This document shows positions 27,739 to 37,162 of a stretch of DNA of 64,000 nt, piece after piece (the stretch's first letter is position 1; every line of letters begins with the position of its first letter). The notes below the pieces were generated by a model. The model ran no database searches, was not told the DNA's origin, and worked only from the letters and a program-made list of their open reading frames with translations. Location: the NCBI RefSeq assembly GCF_003691365.1, contig NZ_CP033087.1, positions 1 to 64,000 on the forward strand, read 5' to 3'. The translations under genes were made by a program, and so were the position numbers. The stretch comes from Commensalibacter melissae. GTDB lineage: Bacteria > Pseudomonadota > Alphaproteobacteria > Acetobacterales > Acetobacteraceae.

Positions 27739-28299
27739 TTATTCATTATAAGTGATTGCTGAAAATAAGGGGACGTCAATTTTTTCGCGTCCCTTTAAAT
27801 TTTTTAGTTCAATTAAGGCAGCTGCTCCGATGATATTGGCACCAGTTTTACGTAAAAGTTTAATAGCGGCCTGCAACGTTCCACCAGTTGCGAGCAAATC
27901 GTCAATAATAACAACGCGCTGTCCGGGCTTGATTGCATCTTCCTGAATATGGATACAATTTTGTCCATATTCCAAATCGTAATCAATTGAAATCGTTTTT
28001 CCAGGTAATTTTCCGGGTTTACGAATCATTATCATTCCACAGCCTAATGCTGTTGCAAGGGGTGATGCACTAACAAATCCTCTTGATTCAATTCCGGCAA
28101 TTAGATCGGGTTGCCAAGCTGCAATTCCATGTGCCATACGTGCAGAAGCAATCTGCCAGGCATCAGCATTGCGTAGAAGTGTGGAGATATCGTAAAATAA
28201 TATGCCTTCATGAGGATAGTTAGGAATAGTACGAATATATTTTTTTAAATCTATATTGGTGGGTGGTGTGAAATCTGTTTGATTAGGTGCGTTGCTCAT
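27739..28299 (-). CDS. apt: Adenine phosphoribosyltransferase
   Basis: A 186-residue purine-salvage enzyme converting adenine and PRPP to [36 protein letters not shown] and the PRPP-binding loop [17 protein letters not shown] are present. Codon 1 was set at ATG 28299 rather than the in-frame TTG at 28308 because neither has a clear Shine-Dalgarno sequence and ATG is the more common start. It is convergent with accC, with 4 bases between stops. Confidence 0.95.
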   Translation of the reverse strand: MSNAPNQTDFTPPTNIDLKKYIRTIPNYPHEGILFYDISTLLRNADAWQIASARMAHGIAAWQPDLIAGIESRGFVSASPLATALGCGMIMIRKPGKLPGKTISIDYDLEYGQNCIHIQEDAIKPGQRVVIIDDLLATGGTLQAAIKLLRKTGANIIGAAALIELKNLKGREKIDVPLFSAITYNE

Positions 28300-28381
28300 T
28301 TCTAACAATCATTAATAAATTTAACATAAACCATTCATGTTTTAAAAGGTTCAAATACGTCACGCAATAAATTTATTGATC

Positions 28382-29209
28382 TTATGAATGTAGGTTATTT
28401 TTCTGCCAGTTTTTTTTTCTTTTTTCACAAAACTTTTCCACAAAAGGCATTAATCGTAGGATAAAATATGGTTTTAGCATCAAAAGTTTAGTTTGCAATC
28501 CTGACCATTTGGGAATGTAATATTCCAATCCTTTTTTCTTGAGGGCTTTCATAATTGTTTTACAGACAATTTCGGGTTCAAGAGGTGGAGAGCAGAAATT
28601 AAGCAAAGACCCTCCATTTTGCATTTCATTATGAAGCATTTGCGTGTTAATGGCGCCAGGAAAAATGGATGAAACATATATTTTCCGGGGACGGAGCTCC
28701 ATGGCCAACGCCAAGGCAAATCCACGTAAACCATATTTACTGGCAGAATATAATGCGCTGTCTTTTAGGGGAAAAATACCTCCCAATGAATTTACAAAAA
28801 TAATTGAGCTTTTTTTACGCATAAGCGGAAGTAAGCCCTTGGTCAAAAAAATGGCTCCATTAAGATTTACCTGAAGTTGGTTAAGTATTAATTGATCACT
28901 TAAATTTGAAAACGAACCTGGATAAATATTTCCTGCACAATGGATTAAAGCATTAATATGATGGAATTGTTTTTTAATATCCTCACATAAATACTGTATT
29001 TCATTAAGATGAGAAATATCGCAAATACGAATAATGACTTTATCTCCATAATGGAGAGAAATTTGTTCTAATTGCGCAAGATTTCTTGCAATCATAATAA
29101 TTTTGTAATGTTCTTCTAAAAGGTAAGAAACAAGTTTTTTGCCTAACCCCCCGGTTGCTCCAGTAAGAACAGCGATTTTATTAGATTGTTTAAAAATATT
29201 TAAATTCAT
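28382..29209 (-). CDS. SDR-family oxidoreductase
   Basis: A 275-residue classical short-chain dehydrogenase. The NAD(P)-binding TGATGGLGKKLV is near residue 17, HCAGN around 90, the Ser region VNSLGGIFPLKD, and the catalytic YSASKYGLRGFALALA (Tyr and Lys present). The C-terminal ~45 residues are basic and hydrophobic (KPYFILRLMPFVEKF), as in SDRs that act on lipids or are membrane-associated, such as DltE-like or ketosphinganine-reductase-like members. The substrate is unknown. A Lys-rich tail is seen at the end. Confidence 0.82.
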   Translation of the reverse strand: MNLNIFKQSNKIAVLTGATGGLGKKLVSYLLEEHYKIIMIARNLAQLEQISLHYGDKVIIRICDISHLNEIQYLCEDIKKQFHHINALIHCAGNIYPGSFSNLSDQLILNQLQVNLNGAIFLTKGLLPLMRKKSSIIFVNSLGGIFPLKDSALYSASKYGLRGFALALAMELRPRKIYVSSIFPGAINTQMLHNEMQNGGSLLNFCSPPLEPEIVCKTIMKALKKKGLEYYIPKWSGLQTKLLMLKPYFILRLMPFVEKFCEKRKKNWQKNNLHS

Positions 29210-29388
29210 TTAGATAAATCTCAAACTTAAAAGGTCATTATACTAAGTTATAGAATACTATTTAATTAAGTATAACATAATATTTTAAAATATAAGATAT
29301 TTAGGTTTATATAGCGTAATTAATCAAACTTGTTTATTTTTACCATAAAATAATTTTATGAATTAAATGTTATAAGAAGTATCGAGCA

Positions 29389-30102
29389 ATGAATAAAATT
29401 GTTGTTTTAACTGGAGCCGGGATCAGTCAGGAATCGGGTCTTGATACGTTTCGTGATGCTAATGGCATCTGGGCGAAATATAATATGGAAGAAGTTTGCA
29501 CCTTGGAAGGATTTAAGAAAAATCCTGAAAAATTACATGAATTTTATAATCAGTTACGTTCGAATTTGCCTAAATATTTACCCAATGCCGCTCATATTGC
29601 CTTGGCGAAACTTGAACAGGCTGTCTTGAAAAAAGAAATTGAAGCTGAATTGGTTTTGATAACGCAAAATATTGATGATTTACATGAACGTGCCGGGAGC
29701 CGTTTTCTTTATCATATGCATGGAGAATTGTACAAGATAAGATGCACAACATGTGATCGACGTATGGAATGGCATAAGTCATGTTTTCCATATACATCTT
29801 GTCCATATTGTCATGCTGTGACATTACGGCCAGATATTGTATGGTTTGGGGAAATGCCTTATTATATGCAAGAAATTGGAAGAGCATTATCAGATTGTAA
29901 CTTATTTGTCGCAATTGGTACTTCCGGTGTAGTCTATCCGGCTGCTGGGTTTGTAAACGAAGTACAGGGGCGAGCGAAAACAATCGAGTTAAATCTGGAA
30001 CATTCTATGGGCACATCAAATTTTGATGAATCCTGGCAAGGTTCAGCAACAGAATTGGTTCCCGAATTTGTCAATTATTTATTAAACGCCTATCAGAAAT
30101 AA
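29389..30102 (+). CDS. cobB: NAD-dependent protein deacylase (sirtuin, CobB-type)
   Basis: A 237-residue class III sirtuin. GAGISQESGLDTFRD, TQNIDDLHERAGS, catalytic His in HMHGELYKIRC, the zinc Cys pairs CTTC and CPYC, GEMPYYMQEI and AIGTSGVVYPAAGF are all in order. Family role: lysine deacetylation and sometimes desuccinylation. The Tyr/Arg pair that reads succinyl groups in E. coli CobB (Y92/R95) aligns here with Y53 and L56, with an Arg one residue later, so acyl preference may differ. It is followed 9 bases later by a DNA glycosylase gene. Confidence 0.93.
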   Translation: MNKIVVLTGAGISQESGLDTFRDANGIWAKYNMEEVCTLEGFKKNPEKLHEFYNQLRSNLPKYLPNAAHIALAKLEQAVLKKEIEAELVLITQNIDDLHERAGSRFLYHMHGELYKIRCTTCDRRMEWHKSCFPYTSCPYCHAVTLRPDIVWFGEMPYYMQEIGRALSDCNLFVAIGTSGVVYPAAGFVNEVQGRAKTIELNLEHSMGTSNFDESWQGSATELVPEFVNYLLNAYQK

Positions 30103-30111
30103 GGGAAAAGA

Positions 30112-30705
30112 ATGACTGACTCTTTAAACCGTCTTTTGAAAGAGGTTCGGGCTTGTCATATCTGCAGGGATTTACCTTTGGGTCCAAAACCCATTTTGCA
30201 GGTAGGTTCGTCTAAAGTGCGGTTGTTAATCACTGGACAGGCGCCAGGTACACGTGCACATGAAACGGGAATAACGTTTAATGATCCTTCGGGGGATCGT
30301 TTGCGTGAATGGATGGGAATTAACCGATCCTTATTTTATAATGATCAATTGATTTCAATTATTCCAATGGGATTTTGTTATCCAGGCAGTTATGAAAGAG
30401 GTGGGGATTTACCTCCTCGTAAAGAATGTGCGCCACAATGGAGAGCCAAACTTTTGAAATTATTGCCTAATATTGAATTGACCCTTCTGGTTGGATCTTA
30501 TGCACAAAATTATGTCTTGGGAAAAGGAAGCCTAACAGAACGAGTTAAGAATTTTCGGGATTATTTACCTAATTTTTTGCCTCTTCCTCATCCTTCATGG
30601 CGGACAAGAATTTGGGCAAAAAAGAACCCTTTTTTTGAAACGGAAGTTTTACCAGAGTTGAAAAAAAGGGTTTGCGATATTTTGAATTTAGACATGAAAT
30701 CTTAA
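30112..30705 (+). CDS. Uracil-DNA glycosylase family protein with four cysteines
   Basis: A 197-residue protein of the uracil-DNA glycosylase superfamily (COG1573-like). N-terminal CHICRDLP is a CxxC pair; GQAPGTRAHETGITFNDP is the motif A-like segment; FCYPG and KECAPQW give a second Cys pair separated by 16 residues. The C-terminal LPHPSWR resembles the family HPS motif. The Cys layout matches [4Fe-4S] family 4/5 UDGs, suggesting an iron-sulfur repair enzyme. It is probably co-transcribed with the sirtuin gene. Exact base specificity is unknown. Confidence 0.82.
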   Translation: MTDSLNRLLKEVRACHICRDLPLGPKPILQVGSSKVRLLITGQAPGTRAHETGITFNDPSGDRLREWMGINRSLFYNDQLISIIPMGFCYPGSYERGGDLPPRKECAPQWRAKLLKLLPNIELTLLVGSYAQNYVLGKGSLTERVKNFRDYLPNFLPLPHPSWRTRIWAKKNPFFETEVLPELKKRVCDILNLDMKS

Positions 30706-30776
30706 ATAATTATTTAATAACTTATTATATTAAATATAAGGAAACTATATATTGGCTGAAGTTGAAAATAATTATT

Positions 30777-32225
30777 TTATAGCCAACTTATAATTTTTCC
30801 AACATTTTGTATATGTATTTTAGATTGTTCTTTTTTGGATAAAAGATTATATGCCAAGATAAAATCTGCATAGGTTATATCTTCACTATTTTGATATAAG
30901 TAATTATAAAAACTGTATAGATCATGTACAGAATCAGGTGAAACATTGAAATTAATTTCTAAATCCTTTGATTTCAGTTGAAGGTATTCCCATTCCTTAC
31001 AAATGTTTCTGTTGGCGTCTACATCTCCAAAAAAACCTGATTCAGGATTTAATGACATAAATTTTTTTGAATAAGGTGTTTGTAATGAGTAATATGGTGT
31101 ATCATTAACTGGTTGAATTGAAAATTGATAGGTAGAGGAAAATTTATTTAAAAATTTAATAATGAAAGGAATAGTGGATATAGAATTACTTTCTTTATAA
31201 AATAGATAAATCAAATTTGGTTTATGATTATATATAATACCGTATATTGGTATCATATTTTGAATATCTTCAAAATTAAATAAATATCCTTCTCGCATAT
31301 GTAAAGCTAGATACCGTTCTTTTGTTGAGCAAAGACTAAAACAACTTGTTTGTTTGTTGTTGGATTTTTTCTTGTTAAAAGATCCCGTAATTTCAAATAT
31401 ATAACGATATACACATTCCTGTTTAAGGGTTACTAAGATTTCATTGGCTTTTTTGATGAAATCTTTTCTTTCTTCGTGTTGTATATCATTTCTATTGAAA
31501 TGCTTCCATCGACCTTCTGAATTTATCAAATCTGTATTTAAACGATTTTGAATTCTAATTATATAGTCTTCCATTGATCGATTAATATAATGGTTGATGC
31601 ATGCATTATTCCAAATAACAGTATCACTATCTGCACGTTTATCTTGAATAGATTCTCCATATGCATTTGCATAATTTTGTGGGACTGTTTTAAAATGATG
31701 GGGATTTGTATATTCAAATGAATAATCTTTAGGCCTTATAAAACATTTTGTTAATAATGTATCAGAAAAGTTTTTATCACAGTGCTTAGTATAAGCTTCG
31801 TAAGTAGGAATCTTGCTTTTTAAAACTCTGTCAGAGTTTCCATAAATTCTCCAATTTAAAGAAACACCATTATAGTTTGAAAATTTTTCAAGAAAATCCT
31901 GTATAGATAGGTCGTGTTCTAGTGATACATATTCATCGGCATCTAAAAATCCAATCCAGTCATATTCTTGATCCAACGCTTTTCGACAAGCGTCTTCGAA
32001 TGCATTAGCTTGTCGATCATAAAAATAAGGCATATTAGCAGGATTTGTTAGTTCAATTTCAATGTTATATATATTAGAAACAGTTTTTAATATTTCATAA
32101 GTGCCATCTGTTGAATGATCATCATAAATAAAAAATTTATCGATACCGATAGCAAGATGCCAAGAAATCCATGATAAAATGTTTGGATTTTCATTTTTAA
32201 GAAATAAAGCGAGACAAATTTTCAT
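30777..32225 (-). CDS. Glycosyltransferase family 2-like protein
   Basis: A 482-residue protein. The N-terminal GT-A domain (Glyco_tranf_2_4 type) begins ICLALFLKNENPNILSWI, has YDDHSTDGT at 34-42 and the metal-binding LDADEYV around 94-100. Next comes a His-rich acceptor part (TNPHHFKTV, ACINHYINRS). Residues ~290-482 form a second region with no recognised domain. No signal or membrane segment is seen, so it is cytosolic. The gene is isolated and very AT-rich, so it may decorate a cell-surface polymer and may have been acquired; no other glycan genes are adjacent. Confidence 0.78.
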   Translation of the reverse strand: MKICLALFLKNENPNILSWISWHLAIGIDKFFIYDDHSTDGTYEILKTVSNIYNIEIELTNPANMPYFYDRQANAFEDACRKALDQEYDWIGFLDADEYVSLEHDLSIQDFLEKFSNYNGVSLNWRIYGNSDRVLKSKIPTYEAYTKHCDKNFSDTLLTKCFIRPKDYSFEYTNPHHFKTVPQNYANAYGESIQDKRADSDTVIWNNACINHYINRSMEDYIIRIQNRLNTDLINSEGRWKHFNRNDIQHEERKDFIKKANEILVTLKQECVYRYIFEITGSFNKKKSNNKQTSCFSLCSTKERYLALHMREGYLFNFEDIQNMIPIYGIIYNHKPNLIYLFYKESNSISTIPFIIKFLNKFSSTYQFSIQPVNDTPYYSLQTPYSKKFMSLNPESGFFGDVDANRNICKEWEYLQLKSKDLEINFNVSPDSVHDLYSFYNYLYQNSEDITYADFILAYNLLSKKEQSKIHIQNVGKIISWL

Positions 32226-32337
32226 ATTTAAATAACTTCTTTTAGAAAAATAAAAATAATACTATAATAATATCAAAAAATTAATTATTTTTTTAAATTT
32301 TTCTTAATGTTAAGTTATTAATATTTATGTAAATTGT

Positions 32338-34776
32338 CTATTTTCCACCTTTTTCTGAGGAAGATTTGTTATTGGATAGCTGATTTATATTATTTAGATA
32401 TTCAGATAAGATGTTATTTCTTACTGCATCTGTATTTGCCAGATAATTTGTATAACAAACAATGGTCATGACTAAAGAGCTTTCTGTAATGTTATCAACC
32501 CATATATAGGGTTTCGGATCATCTAGAACATCTTTTTGTTTTTCCATGATTTTCATGATTAACGTACGTGCTTGATCCAATTGTTGAATGGTAATTACAG
32601 GTAATTTAAATGAAACCAGACCCATATGACGTCCACGGGTGGCATTCTGAACAGAAGATGTGATAATTTGTGAATTTGGAACAATTAGGGTCGAAAAATC
32701 TGACAAACGAATTTCGGTAGCTCTTACTTTGATGCTCATTACCACTCCTTTAACACCATTTATGATAACCGTATCCCCTATGCGGACGGGTCTTTCAGCG
32801 AGAAGGATAAGACCGGAAACAAAATTCTGGACAATGGCTTGTAAACCGAAACCAATACCGACAGAAAGAGCGCTGACAATCCAAGTAATGTTTTGAGTTG
32901 TTACCCCAAGGATGGATAAATCAATAATGGCGACAACGACCCAACAGCAATAATTGAAAATTGTATCAATTGAATTACAGGTTGCATTATCCAGACTGGT
33001 TTTTGGAAAGAAGTTTTTATTTAACCAGTTTCTGACAATTCTTATACAATATATACCAATGAAAAACACCAAGATTGCCTCGGCAATTGTTGAAAAGGAA
33101 AATGTAAAGTTACCTATTTTTTGGTTGGTTAGGGTGGTTGTTAAATGTTGGATGAAGACGACCAGATCAAAATTACCGGGGGAAATAATGGAAACAATTG
33201 TCAGAATGACAGTTGTTAGTGTGATGACACCGGTAATGATGGTTGATAATTGTTCCATGCTTTGAGGTTTTATGCCTAAAAGCTGTATTTTTTTACCCAG
33301 CCAGCGATCCGGATCAAAGATGAGGTTTGTTATATCATTCAAAAGTATTCTTAAAAGACTTAAAGTACTGAAAACCAGAATTACCCAGTTAAGCCATACA
33401 CACATTGAATAACCCAAATGGATGTATCCTGTTAGGATGGCAACAATAGAGATGATACAGAATAATGGGAGCCCGATTGCAACGACAAGAAGTGTGATAT
33501 CCGGACTTTGATTATTTTGTACTGAATGAAGTTTGATTCTTTTCTGACCCACTTCGCGAAGCTTTATGGGAATGGACAAAAAAAGGATTGAGGCGACACA
33601 GGCAAAAAAACCATTGCATAATTGCTGTGCTATAATACTTACACCACTAACATTATTGATATAACGGACAATTCCAAGAAGCAGGATAATGGCCATATAA
33701 ATATTGGGTAGAATATTGATTGAATGCGCAACTTCATCACCAATGGGCAATAACCGCCATTGTGGATTTTTTACAGCAAGGAAACCTCGATAAAGTCCAA
33801 AGATAAAACCGCAAAAATAAAGTTGGTGAATTATGTTTTGTGCAAAAGCATAGGCTTGTGGGCTGATCGTATTGTGGTTATTAATGGTTACCAAAATGAG
33901 TGTGGCAGATAATCCTGCGGTAAGAGAGGCTATTATTGCTGAACACAGCGTCATTAAACTGCGTCTAAGACGTGTAGGGGGAATGAATTTTTCTGTGAAC
34001 TGTACCAGTCCCTTTTCAATAAGAGGACGTAGGATGAAAATTAACAGAATAGCGCCAAGAAAACCTGCAAGCATTGTAAGACGGCTTCCCCAGCCATCTT
34101 GCCATGTTTTGGTGAATAAACTGCCAAAATCAGAATATAGTTTATTTATGCGGGAACTGTCATCATCGTAATGAATGGCAATTTCATGCCAAAAATTATA
34201 TCCTAGGGGGGAGGATATGCGGGTAAATAACTGCACCTGTTGAATCTTGGATAAAGCTTGCTGAATTTGTGCAACCTGACTATTGGCTTCCAAGGATATG
34301 ATTGTTGCCTGCTGAATTTTTGCGCTAAGATCATTTCTATTTTGAATAAAGGATTTTTGTCGATCATTTAAATTTTTAATATCATCTTTATTTTTATCAC
34401 TTCCTGTATTTTGGATAACGTTATCCAGTAGCTTTAAAGCCTGATTATATCCCTTCAGACGAGGGGTCAAATCAGTTACAATCGTATCGGTCGAGGTGGA
34501 TATCGATCGTGCTTGATTCAGCAGATTTTTGAATTGTGTAAAATCTTCAGAATGCTGAAGGCTTTGTAAGCTTTTATTAATATTTCCCAATTGTTTTATA
34601 AGCTTATTTAAAATTGGTTGAGTTGTTGTATCGGGAATATTGAGAAAAACAGGTGTATTTGAAGGGGTTGATGAGGAAATAAGAGAGTTGGCTGCTTCTT
34701 GCGCGTGGGTATTTTGTATAGATATTATTCCAAAGGAAAGGAAAAGACTAAATAATAGGTATTGCACTATTTTCAT
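32338..34776 (-). CDS. Large MscS-family mechanosensitive channel (DUF3772-type)
   Basis: An 812-residue inner-membrane protein with a signal peptide (1-25, ending THA-QE). A periplasmic coiled-coil region (~45-200, DUF3772-like) follows, then about 11 hydrophobic segments (~225-610). The pore/MscS core is ALSVGIGFGLQAIVQNFVSGLILL followed by the beta domain RPVRIGDTVIINGVKGVV and TLIVPNSQIITSSVQN. It belongs to the large MscK/YbdG/KefA-like group and would release solutes on hypo-osmotic shock. The C-terminal tail is short and polar. It is a single gene. Confidence 0.9.
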   Translation of the reverse strand: MKIVQYLLFSLFLSFGIISIQNTHAQEAANSLISSSTPSNTPVFLNIPDTTTQPILNKLIKQLGNINKSLQSLQHSEDFTQFKNLLNQARSISTSTDTIVTDLTPRLKGYNQALKLLDNVIQNTGSDKNKDDIKNLNDRQKSFIQNRNDLSAKIQQATIISLEANSQVAQIQQALSKIQQVQLFTRISSPLGYNFWHEIAIHYDDDSSRINKLYSDFGSLFTKTWQDGWGSRLTMLAGFLGAILLIFILRPLIEKGLVQFTEKFIPPTRLRRSLMTLCSAIIASLTAGLSATLILVTINNHNTISPQAYAFAQNIIHQLYFCGFIFGLYRGFLAVKNPQWRLLPIGDEVAHSINILPNIYMAIILLLGIVRYINNVSGVSIIAQQLCNGFFACVASILFLSIPIKLREVGQKRIKLHSVQNNQSPDITLLVVAIGLPLFCIISIVAILTGYIHLGYSMCVWLNWVILVFSTLSLLRILLNDITNLIFDPDRWLGKKIQLLGIKPQSMEQLSTIITGVITLTTVILTIVSIISPGNFDLVVFIQHLTTTLTNQKIGNFTFSFSTIAEAILVFFIGIYCIRIVRNWLNKNFFPKTSLDNATCNSIDTIFNYCCWVVVAIIDLSILGVTTQNITWIVSALSVGIGFGLQAIVQNFVSGLILLAERPVRIGDTVIINGVKGVVMSIKVRATEIRLSDFSTLIVPNSQIITSSVQNATRGRHMGLVSFKLPVITIQQLDQARTLIMKIMEKQKDVLDDPKPYIWVDNITESSLVMTIVCYTNYLANTDAVRNNILSEYLNNINQLSNNKSSSEKGGK

Positions 34777-34981
34777 AGAAGCAGCTCCAAGTTTAAAGGC
34801 AAATTTGTTTTATTTTATAACGACTTGGTAAAGTAAACTATAAAAATATGTAAAAATATTGTTTTTTTGTATGAAATAAGGCGAAAATGGCTTTTTTGGA
34901 ATGAATTATATGGGAATTGTTAGTAAAATGTATTCTTAAACATTGCTTTATTACATAAAAACATAATTTCTGAATGAATTA

Positions 34982-35584
34982 ATGATAGCAAACAATCTGA
35001 TTTATACGTTAACCGCCCCTTATCAGTTTCAGCAAGAAATTCGAAAAAGTATATTTTTGGCACATGCTGTGCCCGTCTATACAGAAATGCAGGTTGGGGA
35101 ATGGTTGCAACGATTAAAAATACCAGAGGCAACACATAATTGCTGGGCTTATCGTATAGGACAAAATTATAAAAGCAATGATGATGGTGAACCTTCCGGA
35201 ACAGCGGGGCGACCCATTTTACAAGTTATAGAAAGACAGAATTTTGATTGTACACTAGTAATAGTTATTCGATGGTTTGGCGGTATTAAGCTAGGCGCAG
35301 GCGGTCTTATTCGGGCCTATAGTGGAACTGCGGCTGAATGTTTACGTCAGTCTTCCTCCAAATTATATATTCCTAAAAAAGAAATTATAATTGTCTGTTC
35401 TTTTTCAGATTATGCTTTGGTAAAAGCCCGTATTGGAGAGTATCAAGCAGAAATTGCCATGGAAAATTTTGAATCCATGGATGTGGAGTGTCATCTTGTT
35501 GTGCCTGAAGAACAGTATTTGGCTTTGAAGCAGCGTTTACTTGATCTGACAAGGGGACAGATATTGATAGAGGATATTATATAG
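34982..35584 (+). CDS. yigZ: YigZ/IMPACT family protein
   Basis: A 200-residue protein of the UPF0029 (IMPACT) family. The conserved block is CWAYRIGQNYKSNDDGEPSG, then AGRPILQVIE and VIRWFGGIKLGAGGLIRAYS. The C-terminal DUF1949-like ferredoxin-fold domain (~140-200) is present. E. coli YigZ is the reference; its molecular role is not established, and regulation of translation or proteolysis has been proposed for relatives. It is convergent with tldD, with a hairpin between. Confidence 0.92.
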   Translation: MIANNLIYTLTAPYQFQQEIRKSIFLAHAVPVYTEMQVGEWLQRLKIPEATHNCWAYRIGQNYKSNDDGEPSGTAGRPILQVIERQNFDCTLVIVIRWFGGIKLGAGGLIRAYSGTAAECLRQSSSKLYIPKKEIIIVCSFSDYALVKARIGEYQAEIAMENFESMDVECHLVVPEEQYLALKQRLLDLTRGQILIEDII

Positions 35585-35624
35585 ATAAAGATCGGTGATA
35601 AAATACAGGAGGAGAGATGATTTC

Positions 35625-35649
35625 CTGATCCTTGGGGTATAAGGATCAG
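35625..35649. terminator. Hairpin between yigZ and tldD
   Basis: Nine-base perfect arms CTGATCCTT (35625-35633) and AAGGATCAG (35641-35649) enclose a 7-base loop, between two convergent stop codons. It is probably a bidirectional terminator, though T tracts are weak. Confidence 0.6.
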
Positions 35650-35670
35650 TTACGTTTGTATTGACAAAAA

Positions 35671-37122
35671 TTAGAAATCTGTTCCCCCGACGGTCAGGCC
35701 GGAAAGTTTAAGGGATGGCTGTCCAACTCCAACCGGTACGCCTTGACCAGCCTTGCCGCAAGTTCCCACCCCTTTATCTAATTCAACTTCATTGCCAATC
35801 ATTGTGATTTTGGTAAGGGCATCTGGACCATTTCCAATCAGGGTGGCCCCTTTAACTGGATGGGTGACCTTTCCATTTTCTATCAGATACGCCTCTGAAG
35901 TAGAGAAGACAAATTTACCAGAGGTAATATCAACCTGACCACCGCCAAAATTGACAGCGTAAAGACCTTTTTTGGTGCTTTTAATCATATCGTCCAACGT
36001 ATCTTTTCCAGCCAGCATAAATGTATTGGTCATACGAGGAATTGGCGCACAGGCAAAAGATTCTCTGCGTCCATTTCCCGTTGATGGTTTATTCATCAGA
36101 CGGGCGTTCAAACGGTCATAAAGTAATCCTGTCAAAATGCCATCCTCGATCAGGTTTGTCCGTTGAGTTGGAGTTCCCTCATCATCAATATTAAGACTTC
36201 CCCGTCGTTCAGAGAGGGTGCCGTCATCAACGACATTAACCCCTGGAGCTGCAATTCTTTTACCCATTAAACCGGCAAAAGCAGAGGTTCCCTTGCGATT
36301 GAAATCACCTTCTAATCCGTGGCCGATAGCCTCATGTAACAAAATACCAGGCCATCCAGACCCGAGAACGACATCCATTTCACCGGCAGGTGCAGATTTA
36401 CTTTCCTGATTGATTAGGGATTGATGCAAAGCTTCATGAACAGCATTTTTCCAAATATTTTCCTGTGTAATATGATCATAACCATAGCGTCCACCACACC
36501 CATAGGAACCTATTTCTCGACGTCCATTTTTTTCTGTTATGATGGTAACATTAAGTCGAACCAGGGGACGGATGTCAGCAACACGGAACTGACTGGTCCG
36601 GATAATTTGAATGGCCTGCCATTCTGCCGATAGGGATGCGCTTACCTGAACGACATGAGGACTTTTTGAACGGGCATAAGCATCAATTTCATGAAGCAAA
36701 TGAGCCCGATCGGCAAATTTACCTTGATGAAGTGGGTTGTCAGGGTGATAAAGCTGATGATTGGTCAGGACAGGTTTATCACTGATTATAGATTCATGAT
36801 CTGATTTCAATTGGCTGACAGTTTCACTGGCACGTTTTAAGGCTTTATCACTTAATTCATTGGAAAAAGCGAATCCTGTTTGAGTATCCAAGACTGATCG
36901 TAGGCCAAATCCAGAAGTGATATCTGTTGTCGCGGTTCGGATGGTTCCATCATCAATACTTATCATTTCACTTTCACGATATTCAAGAAATAGTTCTCCA
37001 TCATCCATGGAAGAAAGGGTCTGATGAATGGATTTTTCTGTCTTATCCCGATCCAGCTGGGTTTTCTGTGGATTAAAAAATATAGAATCTGTCAGGGTCA
37101 AGGCATTGATGGGGTCAGTCAT
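35671..37122 (-). CDS. tldD: Metalloprotease TldD
   Basis: A 483-residue TldD-type subunit of the TldD/TldE zinc peptidase. The metal-binding HEAIGHGLEGDF motif (HExxxH) is present; GSGWPGILLHEAIG precedes it. C-terminal segments RRESFACAPIPRMTNTFM, GLYAVNFGGGQVDITSG and GTCGKAGQGVPVGVGQP are family hallmarks. TldD, with TldE (PmbA), degrades unfolded peptides and matures some ribosomal peptides. TldE is not in this window. The N-terminus includes SGFGLRSVLDTQTGFAFSNE. Confidence 0.96.
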   Translation of the reverse strand: MTDPINALTLTDSIFFNPQKTQLDRDKTEKSIHQTLSSMDDGELFLEYRESEMISIDDGTIRTATTDITSGFGLRSVLDTQTGFAFSNELSDKALKRASETVSQLKSDHESIISDKPVLTNHQLYHPDNPLHQGKFADRAHLLHEIDAYARSKSPHVVQVSASLSAEWQAIQIIRTSQFRVADIRPLVRLNVTIITEKNGRREIGSYGCGGRYGYDHITQENIWKNAVHEALHQSLINQESKSAPAGEMDVVLGSGWPGILLHEAIGHGLEGDFNRKGTSAFAGLMGKRIAAPGVNVVDDGTLSERRGSLNIDDEGTPTQRTNLIEDGILTGLLYDRLNARLMNKPSTGNGRRESFACAPIPRMTNTFMLAGKDTLDDMIKSTKKGLYAVNFGGGQVDITSGKFVFSTSEAYLIENGKVTHPVKGATLIGNGPDALTKITMIGNEVELDKGVGTCGKAGQGVPVGVGQPSLKLSGLTVGGTDF

Positions 37123-37162
37123 AAATGATAGCTTTCAAGAGGATCAAAATAAAAAATGTTAG

